A DNA stretch of 64,000 nt from Ligilactobacillus sp900765635 (GCF_949152225.1 NZ_CASCJC010000001.1:1054001-1118000); one strand, 5' to 3'. Numbered from the stretch's first letter, positions 18,382-26,463 are shown. A program made the numbers and translations. Notes: a model not told the origin generated them from the letters alone.

Positions 18382-18579
18382 TTAATCTTCTTGAATCTTA
18401 AGCTTTCCAGCTTCAACTTCTTCTAATGCACGTCCAACGTTTTTAACTGAAGTATATTCTGTTAACATTGGATCTTTTTGCATATCAAGTTCATGGGCAC
18501 GCTTAGCTGCTAACATTACCAATGAGTAACGTGAGTTTACATGCTCTAACAACTTATCAACAGATGGATATAAAATCAC
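18382..18579 (-). CDS. rpoZ: DNA-directed RNA polymerase subunit omega
   Basis: 65 aa, short but typical for lactobacilli. The conserved stretch SRYSLVMLAAKRAHEL near residues 16-31 identifies omega, which helps assemble and stabilise RNA polymerase. The GTG start overlaps the gmk stop (GTGA), with AGGAG about 10 nt upstream. Followed by a terminator that separates it from coaBC. Confidence 0.95.
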   Translation of the reverse strand: MILYPSVDKLLEHVNSRYSLVMLAAKRAHELDMQKDPMLTEYTSVKNVGRALEEVEAGKLKIQED

Positions 18580-19196
18580 TTTAAAACATCTCCTAACTGT
18601 TTTTTATAATCTGGTAAAAATCTCTTCACGCGCCAACGTTCTGCCCGAATAATCGTCTTGATTTTTTCCGTGGCCTTGATAACTTCATCGTTAACAACTG
18701 CATAATCATAGTTTTGCATCATTTCGATTTCTTCAACAGCTGTCTGCATTCTCTTATTAATCGTATCCAAATCATCGGTACCACGATTAATAATGCGCTG
18801 CCGCAATTCCATCAAGTCTGGTGGAGTCAAAAAGATAAATAACCCATCAGGCACTTTTTCTCTAACTTGCATCGCACCTTTGACTTCAATTTCTAAGAAG
18901 ACATCCTTACCATTATCTAACATCTCATTAACGTATTTTAACGGTGTTCCATAGTAATTGTCAACATATTGAGCATATTCTAGCATGCCACCTTGCGCTA
19001 TTTCTTGTTCGAATTCCTCTTTCGAAACAAAATAATAATCCTTCCCATTCACTTCACCCGGTCGCATATCTCTAGTAGTCATTGAGACTGAATAGTCAAA
19101 ATTATTCCCTGGTTGTGAAAAAATCTCTTTTCTAACAGTGCCTTTTCCTACACCTGAAGGCCCTGATAGTACAATCAACATTCCTCTTTTAGCCAT
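18576..19196 (-). CDS. gmk: Guanylate kinase
   Basis: 206 aa from the ATG at 19196 (MAKRGMLIVLSG), chosen because AGGAG precedes it by 10 nt; an upstream in-frame ATG overlaps that SD. P-loop SGPSGVGKGTV, then the GMP-binding region with SVSMTTRDMRPGE and GKDYYFV. It phosphorylates GMP to GDP using ATP. Pairs with rpoZ in a two-gene unit, as in other Firmicutes. Its promoter lies in the 19197-19361 gap, where TATAGT and TATATT boxes are visible but no convincing -35. Confidence 0.96.
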   Translation of the reverse strand: MAKRGMLIVLSGPSGVGKGTVRKEIFSQPGNNFDYSVSMTTRDMRPGEVNGKDYYFVSKEEFEQEIAQGGMLEYAQYVDNYYGTPLKYVNEMLDNGKDVFLEIEVKGAMQVREKVPDGLFIFLTPPDLMELRQRIINRGTDDLDTINKRMQTAVEEIEMMQNYDYAVVNDEVIKATEKIKTIIRAERWRVKRFLPDYKKQLGDVLK

Positions 19197-19361
19197 GCCA
19201 CAATAGCTCCTCATAATATAGTGTTATCTACTATAATGCACTGAATAGACAAATTTTTCAAGTAATTATCGAACAAAAAAACTAAAAAATTAATATGAAA
19301 GTTATAAAAAGATTTTAATTATTCCATTTAGCCAGTTTTTCAGAATATTTTAAAATAACAC

Positions 19362-19412
19362 TTGAAATAAAGAACGTTTGTTCGTATAATTGTTTTTGCA
19401 AACAAATGTTCG
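19362..19412 (+). promoter_or_regulatory. SOS-type promoter with two LexA-box-like sites
   Basis: -35 TTGAAA (19362-19367), 17-nt spacer, -10 TATAAT (19385-19390). The spacer contains GAAC-GTTT-GTTC (19372-19383), which matches the Bacillus/Lactobacillus LexA (DinR) consensus CGAAC-N4-GTTCG except for one outer base. A second, weaker site CAAAC-AAAT-GTTCG lies at 19399-19412, just past the -10. LexA bound here would block RNA polymerase. Sequence match seen; regulation inferred. Confidence 0.75.
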
Positions 19413-19440
19413 TTTTAATTAAAGAAAGGATTTGTTATTT

Positions 19441-19797
19441 ATGAAAAATAAATTTTTAGCTTCTACACAACGCTTTTTTGATTCTGCACTTAATTACTTA
19501 GAAAATTTTTTCGTTCTTACACCATCTTCATCACCTAAACAAATGCCTGAATTTCAAATACGTTTTTGCGTCCAACAAGCAATTAAGCAAAATAAACCAG
19601 TTAAACTTCATGTAATTTGCCCTTCTAATCAAATTGAATTGATATCTGGTTACTTAACAAAAGGGCCTACCAATGAAGTATTTTTAATGCAACAAGCTCA
19701 TAGTACACGCATAATTTTCTTGAATCAAATCCATTACTTACAACTAGTTTCTCCTTCTAGTCTCTCTGTAAAACACGCACTAAAATCTTGTTCTTAA
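19441..19797 (+). CDS. Small YolD-like protein, predicted SOS-regulated
   Basis: 118 aa from the ATG at 19441, 10 nt after AGAAAGGA; a TTG at 19432 is too close to the SD. After a 30-residue N-terminal segment, the part from about residue 36 (MPEFQIRFCVQQAIKQNKPV) to LNQIHYLQLV has the helix plus five-strand pattern of YolD-like proteins, which in Firmicutes are often encoded beside SOS-induced Y-family polymerases. No polymerase gene is adjacent here. The promoter carries two LexA-type boxes, which supports a DNA-damage role. It is convergent with glnA and shares its terminator. Family call is by eye and moderate. Confidence 0.5.
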   Translation: MKNKFLASTQRFFDSALNYLENFFVLTPSSSPKQMPEFQIRFCVQQAIKQNKPVKLHVICPSNQIELISGYLTKGPTNEVFLMQQAHSTRIIFLNQIHYLQLVSPSSLSVKHALKSCS

Positions 19798-19811
19798 GTA
19801 TTTTATCAGAA

Positions 19812-19848
19812 ATAAAAATGGATGTTTCCTAATAACTAAGAAACATCC
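19812..19848. terminator. Shared terminator of the YolD-like gene and glnA
   Basis: GGATGTTTC (19820-19828) and GAAACATCC (19840-19848) form a perfect 9-bp stem with an 11-nt loop; a T run follows on the minus strand and an AT-rich stretch on the plus strand. Confidence 0.85.
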
Positions 19849-19910
19849 ACATATTTTAATAATCAAGTTATAAGATAAATATATCTAAGGTTTCGGATAC
19901 ATATCAAATT

Positions 19911-21254
19911 CTAATACATTTCAAGATATTGATCACGTTCCCATTCGGAAACTTCTTGGCGATATGCATCCCATTCTAAACGTTTTGCTTCTAAAAAGCT
20001 TGGACACAAATGAGGGCCCATTGCTGCTAACATTGTCTTATCTTCTTTCAGTGCTTTTAACGCATTATGCAAGGTTGATGGTAAGTCTTCAATATCATTT
20101 GCTTTACGTTCTTCTTCACCCATTGCATAGATATTACGATCAACAGATTTTGGTGGTTCAATCTTATTACGTAAACCATCTAATCCAGCTTCCAAAATAG
20201 CAGCTACTGCTAAATATGGGTTAGCTGCTGGATCAACACTTCTTAATTCCAAACGAGTAGATGCACCACGAGCAACTGGTACACGAACCAATGGTGAACG
20301 GTTATGACCAGACCAAGCAATGTAAACCGGTGCTTCGTAACCTGGAACTAACCGTTTATAAGAGTTAACAACTGGATTGGTAATAGCTGTAAAACCACGT
20401 GCATGCTTCAATAGACCACCTAGGAAATAATATGCTTCTTTGGAAAGCTGTTCTTTACCATTTTTATCGTAAAATGCATTTCCATCTTTATTGAATAATG
20501 ACATATTAATGTGCATTCCTGAACCATTGATGCGTGCCAATGGCTTAGGCATAAATGTTGCATGCAAACCATGTTTACGCGCAACTGTTTTAACTACCAA
20601 CTTGAAAGTTTGAATATTATCGCATGCACGTAAAGCATCTTCATATTTAAAATCTACTTCATGTTGACCTGGTGCAACTTCGTGATGTGAAGCTTCCACA
20701 TCAAAGCCCATGCGTTCAAGTTCTAACACAATATCACGCCGACAATTTTCACCTAAGTCAATTGGAGCTAAATCAAAGTAACTTCCTTTATCGTTTAATT
20801 GAGTTGTTGGTTTACCAGTTGTTGGATCAAGCTTGAATAAGAAAAATTCTGGTTCTGGTCCAATGTTAAAATCAGTAAAACCTAATTCTTTCATTTCTTC
20901 TAGCACACGAATTAAATTATTTCGCGGATCACCTAAGAATGGTGTGCGATCTGCATTATAAACTTCACAAATAATACGGGCAACCTTACCATGTTCATTT
21001 CCCCATGGGAAAATCATCCAAGTTGATAAATCAGGATATAACCACATATCACTTTCTTCAATTCTTACAAAACCATCGATTGAAGAACCATCAAACATCA
21101 TTTTATTGTCTAAAAGCTTATCTAACTGACTAACTGGAATTTCAACGTTTTTGATTGTTCCGTATAAATCTGTAAACATTAAACGTAAAAATTGAACATT
21201 TTCTTCTTTTGCAATTCGACGAATGTCGTCTTTTGTATAAGTTACTTTTGGCAT
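19911..21254 (-). CDS. glnA: Glutamine synthetase, type I
   Basis: 447 aa, the short GSI-alpha form typical of Gram-positives. Motifs: FDGSSIDGF (N-terminal beta-grasp), GPEPEFFLF and HHEVAPGQHEVDFKY metal-binding residues, NGSGMHINMS, and KRLVPGYEAPVYIAWS. It makes glutamine from glutamate, ammonia and ATP. Co-transcribed with glnR 25 nt upstream. In Bacillus, feedback-inhibited GS activates GlnR, so enzyme and repressor form a loop; the GlnR operator upstream supports this here. Confidence 0.97.
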   Translation of the reverse strand: MPKVTYTKDDIRRIAKEENVQFLRLMFTDLYGTIKNVEIPVSQLDKLLDNKMMFDGSSIDGFVRIEESDMWLYPDLSTWMIFPWGNEHGKVARIICEVYNADRTPFLGDPRNNLIRVLEEMKELGFTDFNIGPEPEFFLFKLDPTTGKPTTQLNDKGSYFDLAPIDLGENCRRDIVLELERMGFDVEASHHEVAPGQHEVDFKYEDALRACDNIQTFKLVVKTVARKHGLHATFMPKPLARINGSGMHINMSLFNKDGNAFYDKNGKEQLSKEAYYFLGGLLKHARGFTAITNPVVNSYKRLVPGYEAPVYIAWSGHNRSPLVRVPVARGASTRLELRSVDPAANPYLAVAAILEAGLDGLRNKIEPPKSVDRNIYAMGEEERKANDIEDLPSTLHNALKALKEDKTMLAAMGPHLCPSFLEAKRLEWDAYRQEVSEWERDQYLEMY

Positions 21255-21279
21255 TATTCAGTGCTCCTTATAAGTCAAA

Positions 21280-21669
21280 TTAGAGATTTCTGTTATTCTG
21301 GAAAAAAGAATCATTTGTTCGATTAAAACCACCCACCGCAATAAATTCATCATGCAAAATTCTACGCACATCAGAATCTGTTAACGGCTTTTCTAATTGA
21401 GCTTGTTTGCGTGCCTCTTGTTTTGCTTGTTCTTCATAGATATGTTTGATTCCAGCCATATTAATGCCTTCAGACAAATAATCTCGAATTTCTAGCAATT
21501 TATCAATATCATTTAAAGAATACATCCGACGATTTCCTTCATTTCTTTCAGGAATCACCAATTCTTGTTCTTCATAATATCTAATTTGACGCGCAGATAA
21601 ATTTGTCAATTTCATAACCGTTCCAATCGGTAAAACGGCCAATGAACGGCGTAACTCCTTTTCCTTCAT
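21280..21669 (-). CDS. glnR: MerR-family nitrogen regulator GlnR
   Basis: 129 aa. N-terminal MerR winged helix-turn-helix: PIGTVMKLTNLSARQIRYYE then RRMYSLNDIDKLLEI. The C-terminal tail (RTNDSFFQNNRNL) is where GlnR contacts feedback-inhibited glutamine synthetase. It represses the glnRA operon and other nitrogen genes when nitrogen is plentiful. ATG start with GGAGGAG. Preceded by a consensus promoter and a perfect TGTNA-N7-TNACA operator, so autoregulation is very likely. Confidence 0.95.
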   Translation of the reverse strand: MKEKELRRSLAVLPIGTVMKLTNLSARQIRYYEEQELVIPERNEGNRRMYSLNDIDKLLEIRDYLSEGINMAGIKHIYEEQAKQEARKQAQLEKPLTDSDVRRILHDEFIAVGGFNRTNDSFFQNNRNL

Positions 21670-21693
21670 AACGCTCCTCCTAACTATGGTTTT

Positions 21694-21747
21694 ATAATAA
21701 CAAGGGTATTTTCAAAAGTCAATATCTTTATGTTACATTTTCTAACA
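21694..21747 (-). promoter_or_regulatory. glnRA promoter and GlnR operator
   Basis: On the minus strand -35 TTGACT (21722-21717) and -10 TATTAT (21699-21694) are 17 nt apart. Just upstream, at 21747-21731, TGTTA-N7-TAACA matches the GlnR/TnrA consensus TGTNA-N7-TNACA at every fixed position. It sits 8 nt above the -35. Confidence 0.85.
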
Positions 21748-21780
21748 TCAAATTAAAATCCTGTGAATTTCACTTAAAAA

Positions 21781-22713
21781 TCAATGTTCTAACCATATTT
21801 CCACATCATTTATAACTTGTGTTAATTCTTCTGGATGTAAGACCAAATCATACCAATTAACATTCATCTTATTTCTAAACCATGTCAACTGACGTTTAGC
21901 ATAATGACGTGAATTTTTTTTAGCTTCTACACTACACTCCTCTAGGGTTTTCAAGCCTTGAAGATATGGATAAAATTCTTTATAACCAATACCTTTTCCA
22001 CTTGGTAAATCACTACCTCCATGAGCATACAAATACTTAACTTCTTCTAACAAACCTTGTGTTAACATCAAATCAACTCTACGATTAATCCGTTCATACA
22101 ATACATCTCGCTGCGTCGTCAAACCAATTAAAAATGGATCGAATTCTAAACTTGCTTGATCTGCTTGCTGCGAAAATAATCGTCCTGTTTTTTCAATCAC
22201 TTCTAAAGCACGCACAACACGCCGTTCGTTAGTCACTGGAATTTTTTGTGCTGCTAATAAATCCGTTTTAGCCAATTCTTCCCATAAAGCTTGTTGCCCT
22301 TTTTCTTTTGCAAATGCATGCCACTTATTACGGATAACTTCTTGACTATCATATTTATCATTTCCAAGGCTAAAATTATCTAATAGTGCTTGTAAATAAA
22401 AACCTGTCCCACCAACAATTAACGGCAATTTACCTTGTGCTTGAATTTCTTTGATAGCTTTACGACATTTTTCAATGAAAAGCGCAACAGAAAAACGTTC
22501 GTCTATATTACATTCATCTATTAAATAATGTTTAATCCCCCGCATTTCTGACGGAGTAATCTTAGCTGTTCCTACATCTAATTTACGGTAGACTTGCATT
22601 GAATCCCCTGAAATTATCTCTGCATTAAATTTTTTTGCTAATTCAATTGATAAATTCGTTTTACCAACCGCAGTCGGTCCAACAATTAACAAAATTTTTT
22701 GTCCAGTTTGCAA
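21781..22713 (-). CDS. miaA: tRNA dimethylallyltransferase
   Basis: 310 aa from TTG at 22713, which has GGGGAG 7 nt upstream; an ATG at 22728 would add 5 residues but lacks an SD. P-loop LLIVGPTAVGKTNLS, then GDSMQVYRKLDVGTAK, and the C-terminal KRQLTWFRNK tRNA-contact motif. It adds an isopentenyl group to A37 of tRNAs reading UNN codons. It lies directly upstream of glnR, in the same direction, an arrangement shared with other lactobacilli. Confidence 0.95.
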   Translation of the reverse strand: MQTGQKILLIVGPTAVGKTNLSIELAKKFNAEIISGDSMQVYRKLDVGTAKITPSEMRGIKHYLIDECNIDERFSVALFIEKCRKAIKEIQAQGKLPLIVGGTGFYLQALLDNFSLGNDKYDSQEVIRNKWHAFAKEKGQQALWEELAKTDLLAAQKIPVTNERRVVRALEVIEKTGRLFSQQADQASLEFDPFLIGLTTQRDVLYERINRRVDLMLTQGLLEEVKYLYAHGGSDLPSGKGIGYKEFYPYLQGLKTLEECSVEAKKNSRHYAKRQLTWFRNKMNVNWYDLVLHPEELTQVINDVEIWLEH

Positions 22714-22871
22714 TCTTTTTCTCCCCATCTTTTATATTTTCGTTATTATTTTAACATTTATCAAACTTTTTAGGAGTTATATCTAGATATTTTTTCAATT
22801 ATCGTTCATAATGGATATCAGAAGTATTTCATTGGTAAAAAATGAAAACTTTATTAAAAGGAGGGAATCTC

Positions 22872-23048
22872 ATGAAATCATTTGGTAAAGGCTTTTTCTT
22901 TGGTGTCGTTTCAACAATCGGTGCTTTAGCAGGTGCTGCTTTTGCATTTAAGAAAACTGTTGTTGAACCAATCGAAGAACGCGAAGCTATCTTAGAAGAA
23001 CATCGTAAACGCGCTTTACGTAAAAGTCGCTCTGCTCATCAAGGATAA
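22872..23048 (+). CDS. DUF3042 family small membrane protein
   Basis: 58 aa from the ATG at 22872, 7 nt after AGGAGGG; an earlier in-frame ATG lies before the SD. One hydrophobic, glycine- and alanine-rich segment (FFFGVVSTIGALAGAAFAFK, about 8-27) is followed by an acidic then basic tail ending RKRALRKSRSAHQG. This matches the DUF3042 family of lactobacilli, which has no known function. Probably a single-pass membrane protein. Stands alone between divergent miaA and convergent rhodanese gene. Confidence 0.8.
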   Translation: MKSFGKGFFFGVVSTIGALAGAAFAFKKTVVEPIEEREAILEEHRKRALRKSRSAHQG

Positions 23049-23055
23049 TCTTAAT

Positions 23056-23090
23056 AAAAAATGGCTCGGATTTAAACCGAGCCATTTTTT
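23056..23090. terminator. Strong bidirectional terminator
   Basis: AAAAAATGGCTCGG and CCGAGCCATTTTTT form a perfect 14-bp stem around a 7-nt loop. It ends both the DUF3042 gene (plus) and the rhodanese gene (minus). Confidence 0.92.
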
Positions 23091-23091
23091 A

Positions 23092-23514
23092 TTAATCTTG
23101 ATACTTCTTCTTTTTGGTTTTACCATCCCATTTATCGTAACCGTTTTTTAAAATCACTAAATCACGATAGCCTTTTTTATGCAATTGTAATGCTGCACGT
23201 ACAGCCATGGAACGGCCTGTTTCATAGATATAAATCGGTGTATCTTTGCGCAAACTATTTTCATACAACTTAAATTGAGACAATGGCATATTACGTGCAC
23301 CTAAAATGTGTCCTGCTTCAAAGTTAGCAGCTTCTCGTACATCGATAACTTGTGCTTTCCGCATACCTTCTTTGAATTCTGCGTTATCAACAATTTTAGC
23401 AACTCTCTTACCACGCCAATTCAAATACATCGGATAAAAAATCATCCATAAGATAATAATAATTAAAATTACATTAATCACATACCATATGCTAATTTGT
23501 CCTAAAAGAAACAA
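23092..23514 (-). CDS. Membrane-anchored rhodanese-like protein lacking the active-site cysteine
   Basis: 140 aa. One N-terminal membrane helix (YVINVILIIIILWMIFYP) and a cytoplasmic rhodanese domain with VIDVREAANFEAGHILGARN. The active-site loop reads YETGRSMA, where active enzymes have a cysteine, and the whole protein contains none, so sulfur transfer is not expected. It resembles YqhL and related proteins of unknown role. Start: TTG at 23514 has AGGAG 9 nt upstream; another TTG at 23520 is too close. Last gene of the rhomboid-yqgQ-glcK cluster. Confidence 0.85.
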   Translation of the reverse strand: MFLLGQISIWYVINVILIIIILWMIFYPMYLNWRGKRVAKIVDNAEFKEGMRKAQVIDVREAANFEAGHILGARNMPLSQFKLYENSLRKDTPIYIYETGRSMAVRAALQLHKKGYRDLVILKNGYDKWDGKTKKKKYQD

Positions 23515-23543
23515 TCCCAAAAACTCCTCTCAATTCTAATTAA

Positions 23544-24506
23544 TTATTGAAATTTTAAAGCTAATGAAGCTGCACCAATTACACCAGCATCATTACCAAG
23601 TTGAGCTAACTTAATCTTAGTAGTATTTCTAATCGTAGGGAATGCAAATTCTGCAAAGTAAGCTTTAACTTGATCTAACAAAAAGTCGCCAGCTGCAGAA
23701 ACTCCTCCACCGATTACAATATATTCTGGATTAAGTGTACTTGCAAGATTAGCACAAGCTAAACCTAAATAACGACACACACGATCAACTACACTTTTAG
23801 CCAAGAAATCACCGGCTTTAGCCAAATCAAATACTAACTTAGAAGTTACTTCTTCACCATTATCCAATGTTTGTTTCAACTGCGATTCACCAGCAAATTC
23901 TTCTGCCATTTCACGCGCAACACGAACTACCCCAGTAGCGGAAGCATAAGTTTCTAAACAACCTTTATTACCACATGTACATTGATATCCACCTGGTTCA
24001 ACATTAACATGGCCAATTTCACCACCAGCACCCATTCCATGAACCATAGCACCGTTAGCGATAATACCGCCACCTACACCAGTACCTAAAGTCATAAATA
24101 CAACATCTGCTGCATTATCGCCTGCACCCATCCAACGTTCACCTAACGCTGCAACGTTAGCATCGTTATCGATAGCAAACTTAATCTTAGTTTGTGTTTC
24201 AATTTGTTCTTTGACATTTTGAACAGTTTTCCAATTTAGATTGTACGCTCCTACAACCGTACCTTTTTCTAAGTCGACAGTCCCTGGAGTACCCATACCG
24301 ATTCCAACAAATTGTTCAGGGGTCATATTGTATAAGTCTAAATGATGGTTAATCGAATCAATAATATCTGGAACAATGTGAGAACCTTCATCTAAAATAT
24401 TAGTTTCGATGCTCCATTTTTGTTGAATTTCGCCTGCAAGTGTCAAAATAGCAAACTTGATAGTTGTACCACCCAAATCAATACCAATTAGTTTTTTATC
24501 CATCAT
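23544..24506 (-). CDS. glcK: ROK-family glucokinase
   Basis: 320 aa. N-terminal phosphate loop IGIDLGGTTIKFAIL, catalytic aspartate in DNDANVAALGE, GTGVGGGII, and the ROK zinc motif HVNVEPGGYQC with CTCGNKGCLE. It phosphorylates glucose with ATP. ATG start with AGGAG 7 nt upstream. Gene order rhomboid-yqgQ-glcK-rhodanese is the same as in Bacillus and many lactobacilli. Confidence 0.95.
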   Translation of the reverse strand: MMDKKLIGIDLGGTTIKFAILTLAGEIQQKWSIETNILDEGSHIVPDIIDSINHHLDLYNMTPEQFVGIGMGTPGTVDLEKGTVVGAYNLNWKTVQNVKEQIETQTKIKFAIDNDANVAALGERWMGAGDNAADVVFMTLGTGVGGGIIANGAMVHGMGAGGEIGHVNVEPGGYQCTCGNKGCLETYASATGVVRVAREMAEEFAGESQLKQTLDNGEEVTSKLVFDLAKAGDFLAKSVVDRVCRYLGLACANLASTLNPEYIVIGGGVSAAGDFLLDQVKAYFAEFAFPTIRNTTKIKLAQLGNDAGVIGAASLALKFQ

Positions 24507-24525
24507 ATTTCATCTCCTAAAACTT

Positions 24526-24732
24526 TTAGCCTTGTGATCGTTTTTCTTCTAATCTATGTTCTCGTGTTAATACAAGTTTAGCACTAATAAAAGTTTTTTC
24601 ATCGATTACACCGGCTTTATGCAAATGATCTAACTCTAACGCCATTAATTCGATATCCCACATCCTTTTTCCTACATAAACAAAAACGCCAAAATTTTTC
24701 AAAAGTTGCTGAACATCATACAGAGTTTTCAT
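24526..24732 (-). CDS. yqgQ: YqgQ family protein (DUF910)
   Basis: 68 aa. The sequence TLYDVQQLLKNFGVFVYVGKR and RMWDIELMALELDHL is characteristic of the YqgQ family, small helical proteins of unknown function found between rhomboid and glcK genes; I quote the first as LYDVQQLLKNFGVFVY. Start ATG. Gap of 28 nt to the rhomboid gene and 19 nt to glcK. Confidence 0.88.
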   Translation of the reverse strand: MKTLYDVQQLLKNFGVFVYVGKRMWDIELMALELDHLHKAGVIDEKTFISAKLVLTREHRLEEKRSQG

Positions 24733-24760
24733 CAGACCATCTCCTTAATTATACTGAATA

Positions 24761-25426
24761 TTAAAGATTTTTTAAACCTATATTCCACATTAAAACATAA
24801 ATAATGACCAATGCAATTAAAGCCAAAATACGTTTATGTCTTTCAATCATGCCTTTTCTTGGTAAGCCAACAATGTAAGCTAATAAAAAGCCAGCAAACA
24901 ACCCACCTAAATGTCCACTCAAATCAGCATTACCAACAAAACTAAAAGCAACATTTAAGATAATTAATAACAAAAATTGTTTAGCATATGCTCGTAAATA
25001 AGGATTATTTTTAAAATTTTCAGCTAACATGAAAAATGCACCAAATAATCCAAATAAAGCAGTACTTGCCCCAGCGGAAATACCTGGATTAAATGCAAAA
25101 CTTGCTAAATTCCCACCAATTCCACTTAATAAATATAAAAGTAAATATCTTGTTGGGCCAAAAAGCATTTCGATTTGCATTCCAATAAAATAAAGCGTCA
25201 CCATATTTAAAATCAAATGTTCGATCCCAATATGTAAAAACATTGGTGTAAATAAACGCCACCATTGTCCTAAAGCAATTAATGGATTAAATTTTGCACC
25301 AAATGCCAATAAAACATTGACGCTTTCACTTCCTCCAACAACTGTCATCAATAGATAGACAACTATATTGACAGCTATCAAGCTATACGTTATCCATGGT
25401 TTACCAGCTAATTTTTTCTTTAACAT
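24761..25426 (-). CDS. gluP: Rhomboid family intramembrane serine protease (GluP/YqgP-like)
   Basis: 221 aa from ATG at 25426, chosen for GGGGGA 7 nt upstream. About six or seven membrane helices. Catalytic serine in GASTALFG (GxSxxxxG) and catalytic histidine in LSGHLGGL; the HxxxN oxyanion helper is in EHLILNM. It cleaves membrane proteins within the bilayer. It lacks the large N-terminal soluble domain of B. subtilis GluP. Overlaps the 3' end of fthC by 26 nt. Function of the local cluster is not established. Confidence 0.92.
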   Translation of the reverse strand: MLKKKLAGKPWITYSLIAVNIVVYLLMTVVGGSESVNVLLAFGAKFNPLIALGQWWRLFTPMFLHIGIEHLILNMVTLYFIGMQIEMLFGPTRYLLLYLLSGIGGNLASFAFNPGISAGASTALFGLFGAFFMLAENFKNNPYLRAYAKQFLLLIILNVAFSFVGNADLSGHLGGLFAGFLLAYIVGLPRKGMIERHKRILALIALVIIYVLMWNIGLKNL

Positions 25427-25991
25427 TTTCAAATCCCCCACCATTTACTGTAATCACATAATCAACGTCAACATCCGTCGCGTCTATTTGCCATAATGGT
25501 TCAGGAAAAAAACGTAGCTCATCTGCTAAAGCAATTGTTACGCCACGATAGTCTTTTAAATAACGATCATAAAAGCCACCACCATATCCTACCCGCTTAC
25601 CATTTGCACTAAAAGCAACACCTGGAACAATTATTAAATCAATTTGATCCTTAGGAAGCGTTGTTTCTAAAGATCCATTAGGTTCAATTACACCAAATGC
25701 TGTCTTTTTAAATGTTGTAGATTCTGTCATTTCAATAAAACGCATTTGATTTCCAGGTAATGTTTGTGGTAGTACAACTTGTTTTTGAGCATTTAAAGCT
25801 GTTAAAATCAACGATTTAGTATCTAATTCTAGATTGGTGCTCAATGTCAACGCAACAGTTTTTGCTTCTTTCCACGCACTTGTTTGCAACAATTTAGCTT
25901 GTAACTTTGCTAAAGCATATAATTGTTGTTCTTGAAAGCGACTTGCTAGACGTTTTAATTGTTGTTTTCTAAATACTTCCTTGGTCAACAT
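25401..25991 (-). CDS. fthC: 5-formyltetrahydrofolate cyclo-ligase
   Basis: 196 aa from ATG at 25991 (GGAG 8 nt upstream); a GTG one codon earlier is also possible. The C-terminal motif IVPGVAFSANGKRVGYGGGFYDRYL is diagnostic; cited here as VGYGGGFYDRYL. The enzyme converts 5-formyltetrahydrofolate to 5,10-methenyltetrahydrofolate with ATP. Lies between rpmG and the rhomboid gene, the common Firmicutes order. Confidence 0.94.
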   Translation of the reverse strand: MLTKEVFRKQQLKRLASRFQEQQLYALAKLQAKLLQTSAWKEAKTVALTLSTNLELDTKSLILTALNAQKQVVLPQTLPGNQMRFIEMTESTTFKKTAFGVIEPNGSLETTLPKDQIDLIIVPGVAFSANGKRVGYGGGFYDRYLKDYRGVTIALADELRFFPEPLWQIDATDVDVDYVITVNGGGFENVKEKISW

Positions 25992-26011
25992 CACAAAATC
26001 TCCTTATAAAG

Positions 26012-26040
26012 AAAAAAACAACAGGGTATTAACCTGTTGT
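26012..26040 (-). terminator. Terminator between rpmG and fthC
   Basis: On the minus strand ACAACAGG and CCTGTTGT (26018-26025 and 26033-26040) form an 8-bp stem followed by TTTTTTTC. The stem touches the rpmG stop codon. It leaves about 20 nt before fthC, so fthC is probably read by partial read-through. Confidence 0.75.
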
Positions 26041-26189
26041 TATTTTGTTTCGCGATGTACTGTTACTTTGTGATCGCGTGGGCAGTATTTTTTAAGCTCA
26101 ATGCGATCTGGATTATTACGCTTATTTTTGCTTGTCAAGTATGTTTGTTCATGACATTCTGTACATTCCAATGTAATATTTACACGCAT
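26040..26189 (-). CDS. rpmG: 50S ribosomal protein L33
   Basis: 49 aa: starts MRVNITLECTECHEQTYLT and ends VTVHRETK. The N-terminal CxxC pair is present, but the second pair is reduced to one cysteine (YCPRD), so a full four-cysteine zinc site is absent. ATG start at 26189 with GGAGG 8 nt upstream. Its promoter lies at 26254-26262. This short gene precedes fthC. Confidence 0.95.
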   Translation of the reverse strand: MRVNITLECTECHEQTYLTSKNKRNNPDRIELKKYCPRDHKVTVHRETK

Positions 26190-26253
26190 GTTTCAAACCT
26201 CCAAACTACGTCTCAATTTCAGCAAGACACACCTAGGTGCCTTCAACGTTAAT

Positions 26254-26262
26254 ATCATATCA
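26254..26262 (-). promoter_or_regulatory. Predicted extended -10 promoter of rpmG
   Basis: On the minus strand TGA-TATGAT forms an extended -10, about 65 nt before the rpmG start. The leader contains a perfect 10-bp palindrome CACCTAGGTG (26230-26239) of unknown meaning. The rest of 26263-26401 shows no gene. Confidence 0.5.
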
Positions 26263-26401
26263 TTTTTTAAAGTTGAATGCTAGTATTTTTTACTTTTTTT
26301 GTTAAGTATTTTACCTTGACACTAAAAACTACTTTACTCAATCGGTTTCTTTAAAGCTATTTCAAAAGTGATAATACTAAATTCCACCCCAAAATTAAAT
26401 A

Positions 26402-26409
26402 AGAAAAAC
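26402..26409. repeat. Target site duplication, left, IS copy 1
   Basis: AGAAAAAC directly before the IS left end; the same 8 bp follow the right end at 27918-27925. Confidence 0.9.
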
Positions 26410-26463
26410 GGTTGTATAATATTTAGGACTGATAATGTAAAATTTTTTTGCATTACGGTCCTT

